Positions 52,535-62,998 of a stretch of 64,000 nt of DNA are shown piece by piece. The notes beneath the pieces are model-generated. The model was given only the letters and a program-made list of their open reading frames with translations, had not been told where the DNA came from and ran no database searches. Every line of letters begins with the position of its first letter. Position 1 is the first letter of the stretch. Origin of the DNA: Polyangiaceae bacterium (GTDB lineage: Bacteria > Myxococcota_A > Polyangia > Polyangiales > Polyangiaceae); contig JAWKRG010000002.1 in NCBI GenBank assembly GCA_041389725.1, forward strand, positions 1,116,001 through 1,180,000. Reading direction: 5' to 3'. A program made the position numbers and the translations under genes.

Positions 52535-52729
52535 TCACGCGAGCTCGAACTCCTTGCAGAACACCACCTCGTGACAGCTCTCCAAGTCCCGCTGTCGATG
52601 CGCCTCGCAAGGGTACTCGTGAGCGCACCGTGCTTCGTCGGGCTCGAAATGGGCGCAGTCTTCGCAACAGTAGCGCAAACGAAACTCCCGTGCTTCGCGC
52701 CGGAACTCCGACGTGACCCGGGAAATCAC
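52535..52729 (-). CDS. Small Cys-rich protein, possibly metal binding
   Basis: A 64-aa protein starting at GTG. It has six Cys and two His in a compact pattern (YCCEDCAHFEPDEARCAHEYPCEAH, then ESCHEVVFCKEF), which resembles a small zinc-binding or Fe-S protein. The third codon positions are GC-rich as in real genes. It stands between tilS and a lipoprotein gene, all on the minus strand, with 75 bp before tilS and 3 bp after the lipoprotein stop. I do not recognise a family. Confidence 0.68.
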   Translation of the reverse strand: MISRVTSEFRREAREFRLRYCCEDCAHFEPDEARCAHEYPCEAHRQRDLESCHEVVFCKEFELA

Positions 52730-52732
52730 GCA

Positions 52733-54439
52733 CTACTCCACGCACTTCAGCAGCGCCCAGCCGCCCACGACGTCTCCGGTGGAGTATTGGGACTTGTTGA
52801 CCCAGACGACCGCGACGCGAGTTCGACCCGCGGCGATTGCCAAACGCTCACCATCGAAGCCGTCCAAGACCCCACCTCCCAAGTCGGAAGCGAGGGCGAC
52901 CGAGTCCGCGGCCGAGGTGGAAAGTGTACCGTCGGCTCCCGCAATGCGGTGCACGGAGATCCCTTGGCTGGTGCTGGTCGCAACGAGCAGGTGATCCCGT
53001 AGCGTGGTCATCGCCGCGCCCTTCAGGGAGCCGCTACCCACGGTTCCAGTGGCAACCTCACTCACAGTCGAGCCCGCGAGCTGCGCCGCCTTCCAGGTCG
53101 CGCCGGATGCGGTTGGAACGAGCGCTGCAGCCTTGTCGTTCCATGCGGTCACGACCGCCCAATTGGCGTCGGGCAGCGTTACCTCGCCTTTCGGCTCCAG
53201 CGTGTCGGCGGCGTTGGGGCCCAAGCTCAGCACCATGCCAGTGGGTGACTTCGACGGCACCAACCCGACGAAGGCACGCAGTTGGCTGCTGGTCGCCACC
53301 TTGCCGAAGGGTACGTCTTCGGGCCCCAAGGGGTTGGACACGGGAACGCCCTGGTCGATGGCCGGCGTGCCACCACCTGAGGCGACCACCATCACTCGCT
53401 CCACGTCCGACGACGTGGGCCCCTGCTGCACGCGGAACACCAGGTCGAACTTGGACGGTCCCGACCCCGGTGCCAATGCACCCGTGGGCGACGCCAAGGT
53501 GAACTTCTCGAACGCCGAGTTGCGCGGAGCGGACGGTACCGTGACGGGTGCACCGAGGGAGTCGAAGTCCATCAGCAGGACGCCCGCGCCGCCTCCGCAG
53601 TTCGGCAGGCTGGCAGCCGCAACGCCGATATCGCCCGAATAGGCGAGCCCGAGACCGTCGCTGAGCGTGCCGCCACTGCACGTCAGGGAGTTCTTGGCCA
53701 GATCCAGATTGAACGCGACGCCGGGACCACCACAATCCGACAAGCGGATCAAGCGCACCGCGCCCGCGTCGCCAGCTGTGCTCATCTCGCGATACGCCAC
53801 GACGAAGCCGTCGGGAGTGACGACCAACCCAGGACCACTGATCACGCCTGCGGAGTCACTCGGCGCGGGAAGCGGTCCAGACGCGGCAACCGTGAGCGGG
53901 CATCCAGTCACGTCCGTGTCGTCGACCACGCACTCACCCGTTTCGGAGCAGGACCCCTTGTTGCAAATCTTCGGGGACTCGCAACCCGGACCGCTGAGCA
54001 GCTTGCAGCCGCAGGTCGGCGCTCCGTCGTCGGTCTGCGCCGACCAGTCGCAAACGGCAATGCGCACTTCGCGGACGTCCTCCATGTCCGCCGCGGTGCA
54101 GCCAAAGCCAACGACACCGCAGCTCTCGTTGCGGACTAGCGCGGCGAATCCGTACTTCACCTTGTCCAGGTCGCCCACGTCAGGGAGCTTGCCGTCGCTG
54201 GGCACGACCTTGCGAAACACCGCACCGCTGGTCTTGCCCGCCTTCAGATCCTCGTCCGTGGGACAGCCATTGCGAAACACCACGAACTCCGTGTACGCAC
54301 CGCTGTCCTTGAACGACGTGGTGTTGATGTCGACGCAGGGATCCTTCAGGACGACCTTGACGGCCGGCCTCTCCGCGCACGAAGGGAAGCACGCGCCCCC
54401 GACCAGGAGTGCAACACCTGCCGATACGGCCTTCCTCAT
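52733..54439 (-). CDS. Lipoprotein, unknown function, partly Cys-rich
   Basis: A 568-aa predicted lipoprotein. From the ATG at 54439 the signal peptide is MRKAVSAGVALLVGGAC with a lipobox-like GGAC (Cys17). A Cys-rich N-terminal third (about residues 40-190, including CGCKLLSGPGCESPKICNKGSCSETGEC) is followed by a long region with repeated small hydrophobic strands (VAYREMSTAGDAGAVRLIRLSDCGG, LGLAYSGDIGVAAASLPNCGG, VVTAWNDKAAALVPTASGATW, AIAAGRTRVAVVWVNKS) that looks like beta-propeller blades. The start overlaps the kinase stop by 4 bp (ATGA); the 54622 start would add unrelated sequence. Probably works with the Ser/Thr kinase upstream. Confidence 0.84.
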   Translation of the reverse strand: MRKAVSAGVALLVGGACFPSCAERPAVKVVLKDPCVDINTTSFKDSGAYTEFVVFRNGCPTDEDLKAGKTSGAVFRKVVPSDGKLPDVGDLDKVKYGFAALVRNESCGVVGFGCTAADMEDVREVRIAVCDWSAQTDDGAPTCGCKLLSGPGCESPKICNKGSCSETGECVVDDTDVTGCPLTVAASGPLPAPSDSAGVISGPGLVVTPDGFVVAYREMSTAGDAGAVRLIRLSDCGGPGVAFNLDLAKNSLTCSGGTLSDGLGLAYSGDIGVAAASLPNCGGGAGVLLMDFDSLGAPVTVPSAPRNSAFEKFTLASPTGALAPGSGPSKFDLVFRVQQGPTSSDVERVMVVASGGGTPAIDQGVPVSNPLGPEDVPFGKVATSSQLRAFVGLVPSKSPTGMVLSLGPNAADTLEPKGEVTLPDANWAVVTAWNDKAAALVPTASGATWKAAQLAGSTVSEVATGTVGSGSLKGAAMTTLRDHLLVATSTSQGISVHRIAGADGTLSTSAADSVALASDLGGGVLDGFDGERLAIAAGRTRVAVVWVNKSQYSTGDVVGGWALLKCVE

Positions 54440-56868
54440 GGCTCCATAATCACGCGACGCGCGGTCGTTTCGCCAGACTGGATCGTCACGCCAATGGATT
54501 TCGTGACAGAGCCCTTCTTCAGCACGACGCCGTGACTCCCAGGAGGCAGTGGCCTGCGCACGACTGGCGAGGGCCCCAAGTTGCGTCCGCCCGCGATCAC
54601 CCTGTCGCAGGCAGGCGCGCACATAATCGTCAAGAACCCCGGTTCCTTGCTGGTTGCGGCGGGCGCGGGCGTCGGGGTGGGCGCGGGCACCGGCTTGAAT
54701 CCTCCTGAGATCGGCTTGGGAACCGCGGCAACGGCCGGGGCCGGCTTGGGCGACTCCTGAGGCAGCGTGGACGGATCCACTGCGGTGGCGGTAGGCGCGG
54801 GAGCCGCAGTGGGCACCGGAACGGGCGTGACGGCCACGGTGGGCGCCGCGGTAACTACGGGCGCCGTCGGCACGGTCGTCGTGGGCGTTTGCTGGGCCAC
54901 CACGGTCGGCGGTCCGACAGGCTGGGGCTTCTCGGTGAGCTTGAGCACGACGAGCGCGGTCAACGTCAGTGCAATCAGTGTGGTTGCCGCAGCGATGACG
55001 GCGATCAACACGGATGACTTGCCCTCGCGCTGTTGAGTCTGCGGCGGGTACTGCCCAGCGGGAGCCCCAACGGGATACGCCATCGCCGCGCCAGACACCG
55101 CTGGACTGGTGGGTGCCGGTGCGAAGCCGCCATGGGGCGGCATGGTTTCGTTGGCCATCAGCGTGGGAGCGACGACGACGGCGTCATCGGGCTGCGGCAC
55201 TGATGGACGGTAAGGCTTGGGCGGTTCGTGCACGGTGCTGATGGTTCCGTGCTCTTCTTCTTCGGCTTCCGAGGGCGGCGCCATCACACAAGTGACAGCG
55301 TCTTCGTCCTCGTCCGCGTAGTCGTGCATCTCGAAGCCGCCGGACGACGTCGAGGGACTCGAGCCAAAGCGTGGCAAGTCCGTGTTGGGAGTGGGTGGCG
55401 GAGGTCGCCCCAACCCCAACATCGTCGCCTTGCGCACATCCTCGGGGACGTGCGGCATGCCCGTCACTCGAGTCTTCGCCAACTCGTCGTCCTCTTCGGG
55501 TTCGAGCAAGTCTTCGGTGCTGGTGCTCCCCGAAGAGTCGTAGCGTGGCAGAGGACGCTCTCCCGGACTGGAGCTCAGCGGACGACTACGGTCCCAAGGA
55601 GGTGCTGGCGTAGGCGGGCGATTTGACATGGCTGACGGCGGGGGTTTGGCTTTGGGCGGCGCCGGAGGCGGGGCACCAGCAGCGGGGCGGGGAACCTCCT
55701 TCACGTCCGAACGGAAGGAGAGCAGGCTCACCTCGTCTTCGTCCGATGTCGCTCCGGCATTTCCCTCCAGTTGGTCGAGTGAAATCGTCTGGGTTACCTC
55801 GGCGGCCCACTGCAAGTGAGCCTCGCGCCTTTGGTACCGATCACTTAGCACGTGCTTCACGTAGGCGCCGATTTCTTCGGGCCCTACGAAGGCCGCGGCG
55901 CGCATCAGGTACTGCTGCAATGCCCGGGACATGTCCCGCGCCGACTGATAGCGGCGCGCAGCGTCCTTGGCCAACGCCCGCATCACGATGGACTCGAGCT
56001 CGACCGGGTAGTTCTGGATCACGGTCGACGGCGGCGGTACCACGCACGCCTGCACCCGTTCCAAGGTCTCCAGGTCGCTGTCCATGCGGAACAGTCGCCG
56101 CCCCGTCGTCAGCTCCCACAGCACGACACCCAAAGCGAAGATGTCCGTACGCCGGTCGATGGCCCCGCCGCGGACTTGCTCGGGACTCATGTAGGCCAAC
56201 TTGCCCTTGAGGGTACCTGCGCGAGTATTCGCCAAGCGCCCTGTGACCTTCGCGATGCCGAAGTCGACGACCTTGATCGCACCTTCGTAGGTCAGAAACA
56301 GGTTGTGCGGCGTGACGTCGCGATGCACCAAGTTGAGCAGATTGCCGCCCTTGTCGCGCAGCTCATGGGCGGCGTGCAGCCCCTCCGCCGAATCCGACAC
56401 GATCTTGGCCGCCACTTGCGGCCCCATCAGGGGGGCGCCTGCCTCTTCCACGGCGCGCATGACTTCCCGCACCGGCTCACCGTGCAGGTACTCCATTGCG
56501 ATCCAATAGGTGTCGCGATGCTTGCCGAGGTCGAAGACCTGAGCCACGTTCGGGTGCGAGATGCGCGCAGCGATGCGGGCTTCGTCCAAGAACATGCGGA
56601 TGAACGTCTCGTCTTCGGCCAAGTGCTTGTGAATGCGCTTGATCGCGACCCACTTCTGGAATCCCCCGGGGCCGTCCGCGCGAGCCAAGTGCACGCTGGC
56701 CATTCCGCCCACGCCGATCTCGTCGACGATGCGATAGCGTCCAAGGAAATAGGTGCCGCCACTCGGCAGGGAATCGCTGCCCTCGGCAATGGCCCGCTCG
56801 CGGTCGCTCGAGCCAGGCGCACTGGGTGCCGGGCGCGGGGGTCCTCCGGGAGCAGCGTCGTTGGCCAT
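54436..56868 (-). CDS. Ser/Thr protein kinase with TM and PEGA-like tail
   Basis: An 810-aa active-looking Hanks kinase (domain about residues 45-345). VGGMASVHLA loop, Lys77 in VAIKRI, HRDVTPHN (182-189), DFG (202-204) and GKLAYMSPEQ. The HRDVTPHN variant is common in myxobacterial kinases. A long Pro/Ser-rich and acidic linker follows, one TM (about residues 625-647, VLIAVIAAATTLIALTLTALVVL), then a Pro/Thr/Val-rich stretch and a PEGA-like C-terminal domain with GFLTIMCAPACDRVIAGGRNLGPSPVVRRPLPPGSHGVVL. Operon neighbours: the TPR-like gene upstream ends immediately before this ATG, and the lipoprotein gene downstream overlaps by 4 bp. Confidence 0.93.
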   Translation of the reverse strand: MANDAAPGGPPRPAPSAPGSSDRERAIAEGSDSLPSGGTYFLGRYRIVDEIGVGGMASVHLARADGPGGFQKWVAIKRIHKHLAEDETFIRMFLDEARIAARISHPNVAQVFDLGKHRDTYWIAMEYLHGEPVREVMRAVEEAGAPLMGPQVAAKIVSDSAEGLHAAHELRDKGGNLLNLVHRDVTPHNLFLTYEGAIKVVDFGIAKVTGRLANTRAGTLKGKLAYMSPEQVRGGAIDRRTDIFALGVVLWELTTGRRLFRMDSDLETLERVQACVVPPPSTVIQNYPVELESIVMRALAKDAARRYQSARDMSRALQQYLMRAAAFVGPEEIGAYVKHVLSDRYQRREAHLQWAAEVTQTISLDQLEGNAGATSDEDEVSLLSFRSDVKEVPRPAAGAPPPAPPKAKPPPSAMSNRPPTPAPPWDRSRPLSSSPGERPLPRYDSSGSTSTEDLLEPEEDDELAKTRVTGMPHVPEDVRKATMLGLGRPPPPTPNTDLPRFGSSPSTSSGGFEMHDYADEDEDAVTCVMAPPSEAEEEEHGTISTVHEPPKPYRPSVPQPDDAVVVAPTLMANETMPPHGGFAPAPTSPAVSGAAMAYPVGAPAGQYPPQTQQREGKSSVLIAVIAAATTLIALTLTALVVLKLTEKPQPVGPPTVVAQQTPTTTVPTAPVVTAAPTVAVTPVPVPTAAPAPTATAVDPSTLPQESPKPAPAVAAVPKPISGGFKPVPAPTPTPAPAATSKEPGFLTIMCAPACDRVIAGGRNLGPSPVVRRPLPPGSHGVVLKKGSVTKSIGVTIQSGETTARRVIMEP

Positions 56869-57738
56869 CTAGTTCCAGGTCGGCGAGCCGACCGTTACCT
56901 CGTCAGGCGGTCGAGTCGCCGCGTAGAGAATCACACCGCCCACGAGCACGGCGCCGCCGACGATCCATGGCAACGGACCATCCAATGAGAAGAAGTTCGA
57001 CTTTTCTTCCTTCTTCTTTGGCTTTTCCGCCAAGGGCTCGTCGCTGATCTCGGACATCTCGCGAACCCCTTCCACCTTGATCTTGGTCTCGGCGACAGTC
57101 CACGCGTTGTTCTGTCCATCCACCGCTGCCGCCTTGACCTTCAGTCGCGCTCCACGAATGGCGACACGCTTCGGAAACTCGAAGGTCAGCTTCGGTTCGG
57201 ATGCCGCCTTCTTTTTCCAGCGCTTGCCGGTCGCAGGATCTTCGATGGTGACCGTCACTTCCGCCACCAGAACGGCGAAACCTTCGGGAATGGCGGTCTC
57301 GACGGTGAAGGGCTTCTGGGGGGGAATGTTCTCTGGCGCCGTGAGGGTGAGTTCCAGTTTGGCCCCGCCGAGCTGCCCGGCCTCCGCCTGAGCCTTCTGG
57401 TACAGCTTCTTGGCAACAGGGCCACTGTCAGCAGGAAGTTCGAAGCCAGGATCGATCGAGGATGCGACGCGAAACGCACTCAGTGCGCCATCCTTGTCGC
57501 CGACGGCTGCCTTGACAGTGCCGATGCGAGAGTAAGCGATGACGACTTCGTTCGGCTCCAAGCCGCCCTCGTTGAGTGCGTCTTGGTAGAGCTTCATCGC
57601 CTTTTCCAGCTCGGCCGTGTGCCACGCGGCATCGGCTTGGCCGAAGGCTTTGGGCGTGGCGGCTGCCGGGAGGGCCAGCGCCACCAGCGCCAGAATCAGG
57701 CCAAGGAAAGCGCGGCGAGGAGCGGTCGGGAAAACCAT
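56869..57738 (-). CDS. Exported TPR-like protein with C-terminal TM segment
   Basis: A 289-aa protein with a signal peptide (about residues 1-28, ending AAATP), then TPR-like helices (about 30-100: AWHTAELEKAMKLYQDALNEGGLEPNEVVIAYSRIGTVKAAVGDKDGALSAFRVASSIDPGF). A beta-rich domain (about 120-235: LELTLTAPENIPPQKPFTVETAIPEG, then VTIEDPATGKRWKKK) looks like an Ig-like fold, and a TM segment (about 258-277) lies near the C-terminus. The stop codon directly abuts the ATG of the kinase gene, so the two are in one operon. Probably a sensor or partner of the kinase (inference). Confidence 0.83.
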   Translation of the reverse strand: MVFPTAPRRAFLGLILALVALALPAAATPKAFGQADAAWHTAELEKAMKLYQDALNEGGLEPNEVVIAYSRIGTVKAAVGDKDGALSAFRVASSIDPGFELPADSGPVAKKLYQKAQAEAGQLGGAKLELTLTAPENIPPQKPFTVETAIPEGFAVLVAEVTVTIEDPATGKRWKKKAASEPKLTFEFPKRVAIRGARLKVKAAAVDGQNNAWTVAETKIKVEGVREMSEISDEPLAEKPKKKEEKSNFFSLDGPLPWIVGGAVLVGGVILYAATRPPDEVTVGSPTWN

Positions 57739-57846
57739 GAAAATCCTTTGAGAAGCGTAGCGGGCGGACCCCTTTGAATCAACCCGCCCGAGCGGTGTGG
57801 TGTGGGAGAAGGTGCGTGGGTGGAGCCGACGTCATGCACCCGTTCC

Positions 57847-58464
57847 TCAGGGAAATGGCTGCGCTGGCTGACCCCGCTCGAAGAAGAACCGAAACCAACC
57901 GCTGACCGTGCTCATCCGTTCGGGGTCGACGGTGCCATCCGCTAGGGTATGACGCGGGTCGGCAAAGCTCGCCTCGAAGGTCGCCTCCGTCAGGCGGTCG
58001 TCGGCGCTGTCCTCGTTCAAATCGCCGCTGAAGAGCGCGTCGAAGGTGATGGTGCCGTCCAGGGAATGCAGGGTTCCGTTCTGGGCGTGGCAGGTGTCGT
58101 GCAAGTACAGGCTGAGGCTGACGATCGGTGGGTCTGGGTCGAAGGTGACCGCGGCGCCCGGCGGATGCACACCGGGAGGGAGACCCACGGGAAGGGGCTG
58201 GCCGAGGCGCGACGAGCGAATACCTGACACGTCGTTCACCAACACGATGAGACCGTCCGAGACTTCTTCGATGTTGTCGCCGCGCTGGATCCGAATCTGG
58301 AGCGTGTTGCGGTAGGGGTTCGCCCCGAAGAAGCTGGGGTCGAGACTGAACGGCCCGTTCCAGCAGTCCTCGATGAACAGGCGGTCGCTCTTGACTTCGC
58401 CGTCCCCTTCGCTGGTGGAACACCCCAACACGAGAAGCGCGAGGGCGCCGACTGCCGCTCTCAT
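57847..58464 (-). CDS. Small lipoprotein of unknown function
   Basis: A 205-aa predicted lipoprotein with lipobox LGC (Cys15). The mature part begins with Asp/Glu/Gly-rich sequence and then a beta-rich domain (LQIRIQRGDNIEEVSDGLIVLVNDVSGIRS, AAVTFDPDPPIVSLSLYLHDTCHAQNGTLHSLDGTITFDALFSGDL, LTEATFEASFADP). It resembles small lipoprotein domains seen next to other envelope genes in this lineage; no family is recognised. The ATG overlaps the mnmA stop by 4 bp (ATGA), so it is translationally coupled to a tRNA-modification gene, which is probably fortuitous. Confidence 0.82.
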   Translation of the reverse strand: MRAAVGALALLVLGCSTSEGDGEVKSDRLFIEDCWNGPFSLDPSFFGANPYRNTLQIRIQRGDNIEEVSDGLIVLVNDVSGIRSSRLGQPLPVGLPPGVHPPGAAVTFDPDPPIVSLSLYLHDTCHAQNGTLHSLDGTITFDALFSGDLNEDSADDRLTEATFEASFADPRHTLADGTVDPERMSTVSGWFRFFFERGQPAQPFP

Positions 58465-59564
58465 GGATGCACCTCCTCGACCTTACGCTGCTCGATCGCG
58501 AGACGGGTGCTCTGTATGACGCCTCCGCCGAGCACTCGCTCTCCGTCGTAGAAAACCGCGTACTGTCCCGGGGCAACGATGTCCAGGGGTTGATCGAGAC
58601 GAACGTGGGCGTTGTTGTCCCCCGAGCGGATGACGCGAGCAGGCACAGGCGCCTGACGATAGCGCGTCACCACTTCGCAGCAAAACTCGCGGACAGATGG
58701 CGCGTGCACGACCACTTCTCCCAACGCGAGTTCATCCATCATCGCTTGCTCCCGTCGTCCGAGTTGGACGCTGCCGCTGGCAGCATCCACGGCCAGAACG
58801 AAGGCCCGGTGCCCGAGTGCAACCCCCAAGTTCTTGCGCTGCCCTGGAGTGAAGCGATGAATGCCACCATGCTCACCGACCACGCGTCCCGCTTCATCCA
58901 ACAAGGGGCCAGGTCGAACGCGATCCCCGGCTCGTGCCTCCACGAACGCATCGTAGCGCCCCGTGGGAACGAAACACAGCTCCTGGCTCTCGCCTTTGTC
59001 GGCCCCGTGCAGGCCCAGACGCTGGGCGGCGGATCGCACTTCGGTCTTGGTCATGGCGCCCAGCGGGAAGCGTAGACGCGCAAGCACGTCTGCTGGAAGC
59101 ATATGGAGGAAATAGCTCTGGTCCTTGTCCCGATCCATTCCGCGCAGCAAATGTGGTTCAGGCCCGCCGAGGCGCGCGTAGTGACCGGTCGCAACGCTGG
59201 CGGCTTCCAAAGAATCCGCGACGTGGAGAAGCTCGCGGATCTTGACGCCACGGTTGCAGCGCACGCAGGGGCTGGGCGTCGTACCGCTCAAGTACGAGTT
59301 CACGAAGGGTTCGACCACTTCGCGTGCGAAGAGCTCGCGGCGATCGAAGGCGTAGTGCGGGAATCCGAGCTGGTCGGCAACACGACGTGCATCGTGCACG
59401 TCCTCGGGCGCGCAACAGCGCCCCTTGACGCTTCCGTCGTCAGGGTAGTCCCACAGATGCAGCGTCACGCCGACGATGTCGTAGCCCTGTTGCTGGAGGA
59501 GCGCCGCCGCGAGGGTCGAATCGACCCCACCGCTCATGGCGACCAGGACGCGCTCGGATTTCAC
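58461..59564 (-). CDS. mnmA: tRNA-specific 2-thiouridylase MnmA
   Basis: Introduces sulphur at C2 of wobble U34 in tRNA(Lys), tRNA(Glu) and tRNA(Gln). The PP-loop SGGVDS is at residues 11-16. The catalytic Cys100 lies in TPSPCVRCNRGVKI. The second active-site Cys197 lies in GESQELCFVP. NS(Y)LSGTTPSPC and GATGHYAR-like VATGHYARL segments fit the family, and the C-terminal half has ALGHRAFVLAVDAASGSVQLG and the end of the beta-barrel. Length 367 aa is normal. The gene ends in a 4-bp overlap with the lipoprotein gene. Confidence 0.96.
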   Translation of the reverse strand: MKSERVLVAMSGGVDSTLAAALLQQQGYDIVGVTLHLWDYPDDGSVKGRCCAPEDVHDARRVADQLGFPHYAFDRRELFAREVVEPFVNSYLSGTTPSPCVRCNRGVKIRELLHVADSLEAASVATGHYARLGGPEPHLLRGMDRDKDQSYFLHMLPADVLARLRFPLGAMTKTEVRSAAQRLGLHGADKGESQELCFVPTGRYDAFVEARAGDRVRPGPLLDEAGRVVGEHGGIHRFTPGQRKNLGVALGHRAFVLAVDAASGSVQLGRREQAMMDELALGEVVVHAPSVREFCCEVVTRYRQAPVPARVIRSGDNNAHVRLDQPLDIVAPGQYAVFYDGERVLGGGVIQSTRLAIEQRKVEEVHP

Positions 59565-59609
59565 CCGCGAAGGATAGCGCGGCTTGGCGATGCTCCCCAG
59601 TAACCCGCC

Positions 59610-59930
59610 CTAGCCTTGGTTCTGAAGGGTCGTCCGGACGGCAGCACCCACTCGATCCACTACCTTCGAGCAAAGCTCGACGGCCTCGGTGTAGCGGTAG
59701 ATACCTGCCTGAAGCGCGATCAGCTCGCCCGCGTCGGCGGTTGCGCCGCCGCGAACCGCTCGTTCGACGAGGCGCTCGCCCTGGTCGACTTCCCGACCCA
59801 AACGGCGAAGGACCTGCTGAAATGGCTCTGCTGCAGGTTTCACCTCCGCGGGCGCAGTGCGAGCGGAGGGGGACGTGCTGGCCGAGGCGACGATGTCCGC
59901 CTCGGTACGAGGAGCAATGGGCATGGACAT
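59610..59930 (-). CDS. Small protein resembling a T3SS inner-rod/FliE-like subunit (SctI-like)
   Basis: A 106-aa protein. The last 45 residues (ELIALQAGIYRYTEAVELCSKVVDRVGAAVRTTLQNQG) match the C-terminal amphipathic helix of SctI/YscI/FliE-type rod proteins, in the pattern ALQxxxYxYxxxVELxSKxVDRxxxAVxTTLQxQ. The first 45 residues are Ala/Ser/Pro-rich, as in small secreted rod subunits. It lies 46 bp downstream of a FliA-like sigma gene on the same strand. No other type III secretion or flagellar gene is in this window. By-eye similarity only; a chance resemblance cannot be excluded. Confidence 0.7.
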   Translation of the reverse strand: MSMPIAPRTEADIVASASTSPSARTAPAEVKPAAEPFQQVLRRLGREVDQGERLVERAVRGGATADAGELIALQAGIYRYTEAVELCSKVVDRVGAAVRTTLQNQG

Positions 59931-59976
59931 GGGAGCCCATCGGTCCCGGGTCTCCTCGGTTGCTCAAAAATCCCGG

Positions 59977-60714
59977 TCAGCCAATGCCCCGGAGCCGCTT
60001 CGCCAATCGCCCCATGGCGCGGGTGTGCAGCCGACTGGCCCAGGACTTGGAGAGCCCAAGCTCTTCGGCAACGTGATCGAAACGGTCGCCCTCCAGGTAA
60101 TGGCGCCGCACCAACTCCGCTTCTTGCTCCGGGAGGTCTGCAATCGCTTCGCGCACGACTTGTAGAAGCTCGGCCCGTCCAACGGCTTCCTCGGGGCTGT
60201 CTTCGCGCGCAACACCGACGTGCTCGCCTTCGTCGCCGCGGGCCGTGTGGGCGACCAGACCCACGGCCATCGCCGCTGCCATGCCGGCGAGATGCTCGCC
60301 AAGGGCACGAGCCGCATCTTCGCGCTTTGCCGCCGCGGGACCAGAAAGGACGTCTTCTGCAGCGCCCTCGGCGTAGCGGGTTGCGGCCTGGTAGGCCGCG
60401 AGGCGTTCGTGGGCCCGGCGGGGTAGGTGCGAAAGCGCACGCACACCATCGATGACGGCGCCGCGCACGCGAAAGTTCGCATAAGCCCGAAACGGTACGC
60501 CGCGCTCGGGATCGTAGCGCCGCGCCGCATCGAGCAGCCCCTCCTGTCCGTAGCTCACCAGGTCTTCGAGCTCCGACACGCGGCCCAACGTTCGCCCCAC
60601 CTGCCGAGCGATGATCTCGACGAGATCCAGGTTCTGGTTGAACCGTTCGAGTACTTCAGACGGGTCGCCCCCGGACACGGCCGGACCATACCCCGGAACG
60701 GGCCGCGCCGTCAT
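59977..60714 (-). CDS. FliA/WhiG-type RNA polymerase sigma factor
   Basis: A 245-aa sigma-70 family factor. Region 2 is LVEIIARQVGRTLGRVSELEDLVSYGQEGLLDAARRYDPERGVPFRAYANFRVRGAVIDGVRAL, matching FliA/SigD-type sigma. Region 3 begins HLPRRAHERLAAYQAA. Region 4 is VREAIADLPEQEAELVRRHYLEGDRFDHVAEELGLSKSWASRLHTRAMGRLAKRL. In motile bacteria this type drives late flagellar genes. Here it is followed by the SctI-like gene. Start ATG at 60714 overlaps a divergent ATG at 60713 by palindrome, and the divergent protease gene probably starts at 60779. Confidence 0.9.
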   Translation of the reverse strand: MTARPVPGYGPAVSGGDPSEVLERFNQNLDLVEIIARQVGRTLGRVSELEDLVSYGQEGLLDAARRYDPERGVPFRAYANFRVRGAVIDGVRALSHLPRRAHERLAAYQAATRYAEGAAEDVLSGPAAAKREDAARALGEHLAGMAAAMAVGLVAHTARGDEGEHVGVAREDSPEEAVGRAELLQVVREAIADLPEQEAELVRRHYLEGDRFDHVAEELGLSKSWASRLHTRAMGRLAKRLRGIG

Positions 60715-60778
60715 GCTCCTTCCCCCGGAAAGCGCGAGTCTTGATGCGCGATTTCCGGACGCGTGCCATAGTCCGCTC

Positions 60779-61375
60779 GTGACACGCTGGGCTCGCTTCG
60801 CGGCGCTGTACGCTTTTCTCGGGGTTGGCGCGACGGCATTTGCCGCAGTGTGGCGTACGGGCTCAGTGTGGACGCATCCCGAGCCCTGGCTCGCGCTGAG
60901 CGGACCCTCGAGCCACTCCTACAGCTTGGCGCTGGGACTCGCCTTGGGGGCGCTCGTCGTGATGTTGACGCGCGTCTTCGTCACCCGCTTCGCCTGGGCG
61001 CAGCGTCTCCACGCAGAGTTGCGACCACTCGCGCGGGGTCTGAGCACGAGTGGCATCGTCGCCCTCGCCTTGCTCTCGGCCCTAGGCGAAGAACTCGTGT
61101 TCCGTGGTCTGCTTGCCCCTTGGCTCGGCCTCGTACCCCAAGCGATTCTCTTTGGGTTGGTCCACCAGATACGCGGCCCCAGCCGCTGGGTGTGGGTGGT
61201 GTGGGCAAGCCTCATCGGCTTGTTACTGGGCGCGGTTTTCCAGCTCAGTGGCTCGCTGCTGGGACCAATCGCGGCCCATGCGCTGATCAACGGGCTCAAT
61301 CTGGCCTACCTGAAAAGCCACGATCCCGAGCCTCGCCGACGGAGCCTCGGCGGCCTGCTGGGTCAGCGAAGCTGA
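60779..61375 (+). CDS. CPBP-family intramembrane metalloprotease
   Basis: A 198-aa membrane protein of the Abi/CAAX-protease and bacteriocin-processing type. The conserved motif 1 is GEELVFRGLL (Glu-Glu-x3-Arg), motif 2 is FGLVHQ, and motif 3 is AAHALINGLN (His and Asn), which together form the intramembrane active site. About five to six helices are present. The GTG at 60779 gives VTRWARFAALYAFLG, a sensible first helix; the ATG at 60713 would add 22 residues. Targets are unknown; such proteases can process membrane-linked peptides. Confidence 0.86.
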   Translation: MTRWARFAALYAFLGVGATAFAAVWRTGSVWTHPEPWLALSGPSSHSYSLALGLALGALVVMLTRVFVTRFAWAQRLHAELRPLARGLSTSGIVALALLSALGEELVFRGLLAPWLGLVPQAILFGLVHQIRGPSRWVWVVWASLIGLLLGAVFQLSGSLLGPIAAHALINGLNLAYLKSHDPEPRRRSLGGLLGQRS

Positions 61376-61497
61376 GGAAATCCTCACGCGCTGAACACCC
61401 GCCGAGGAGTTCGCCTCGTTCTCGGCTACGATGAAAGACCGCCCTTCTGCTAGGCTGCAGCTTCCTGCTCCGTCAGGAGACGACTCAACACTCCGCC

Positions 61498-62994
<1,497 letters not shown>

Positions 62995-62998
62995 CCGC

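Noticed and set aside
55852..56988. Plus-strand ORF of 378 codons
   Set aside because: Antisense to the Ser/Thr kinase with complete catalytic motifs.
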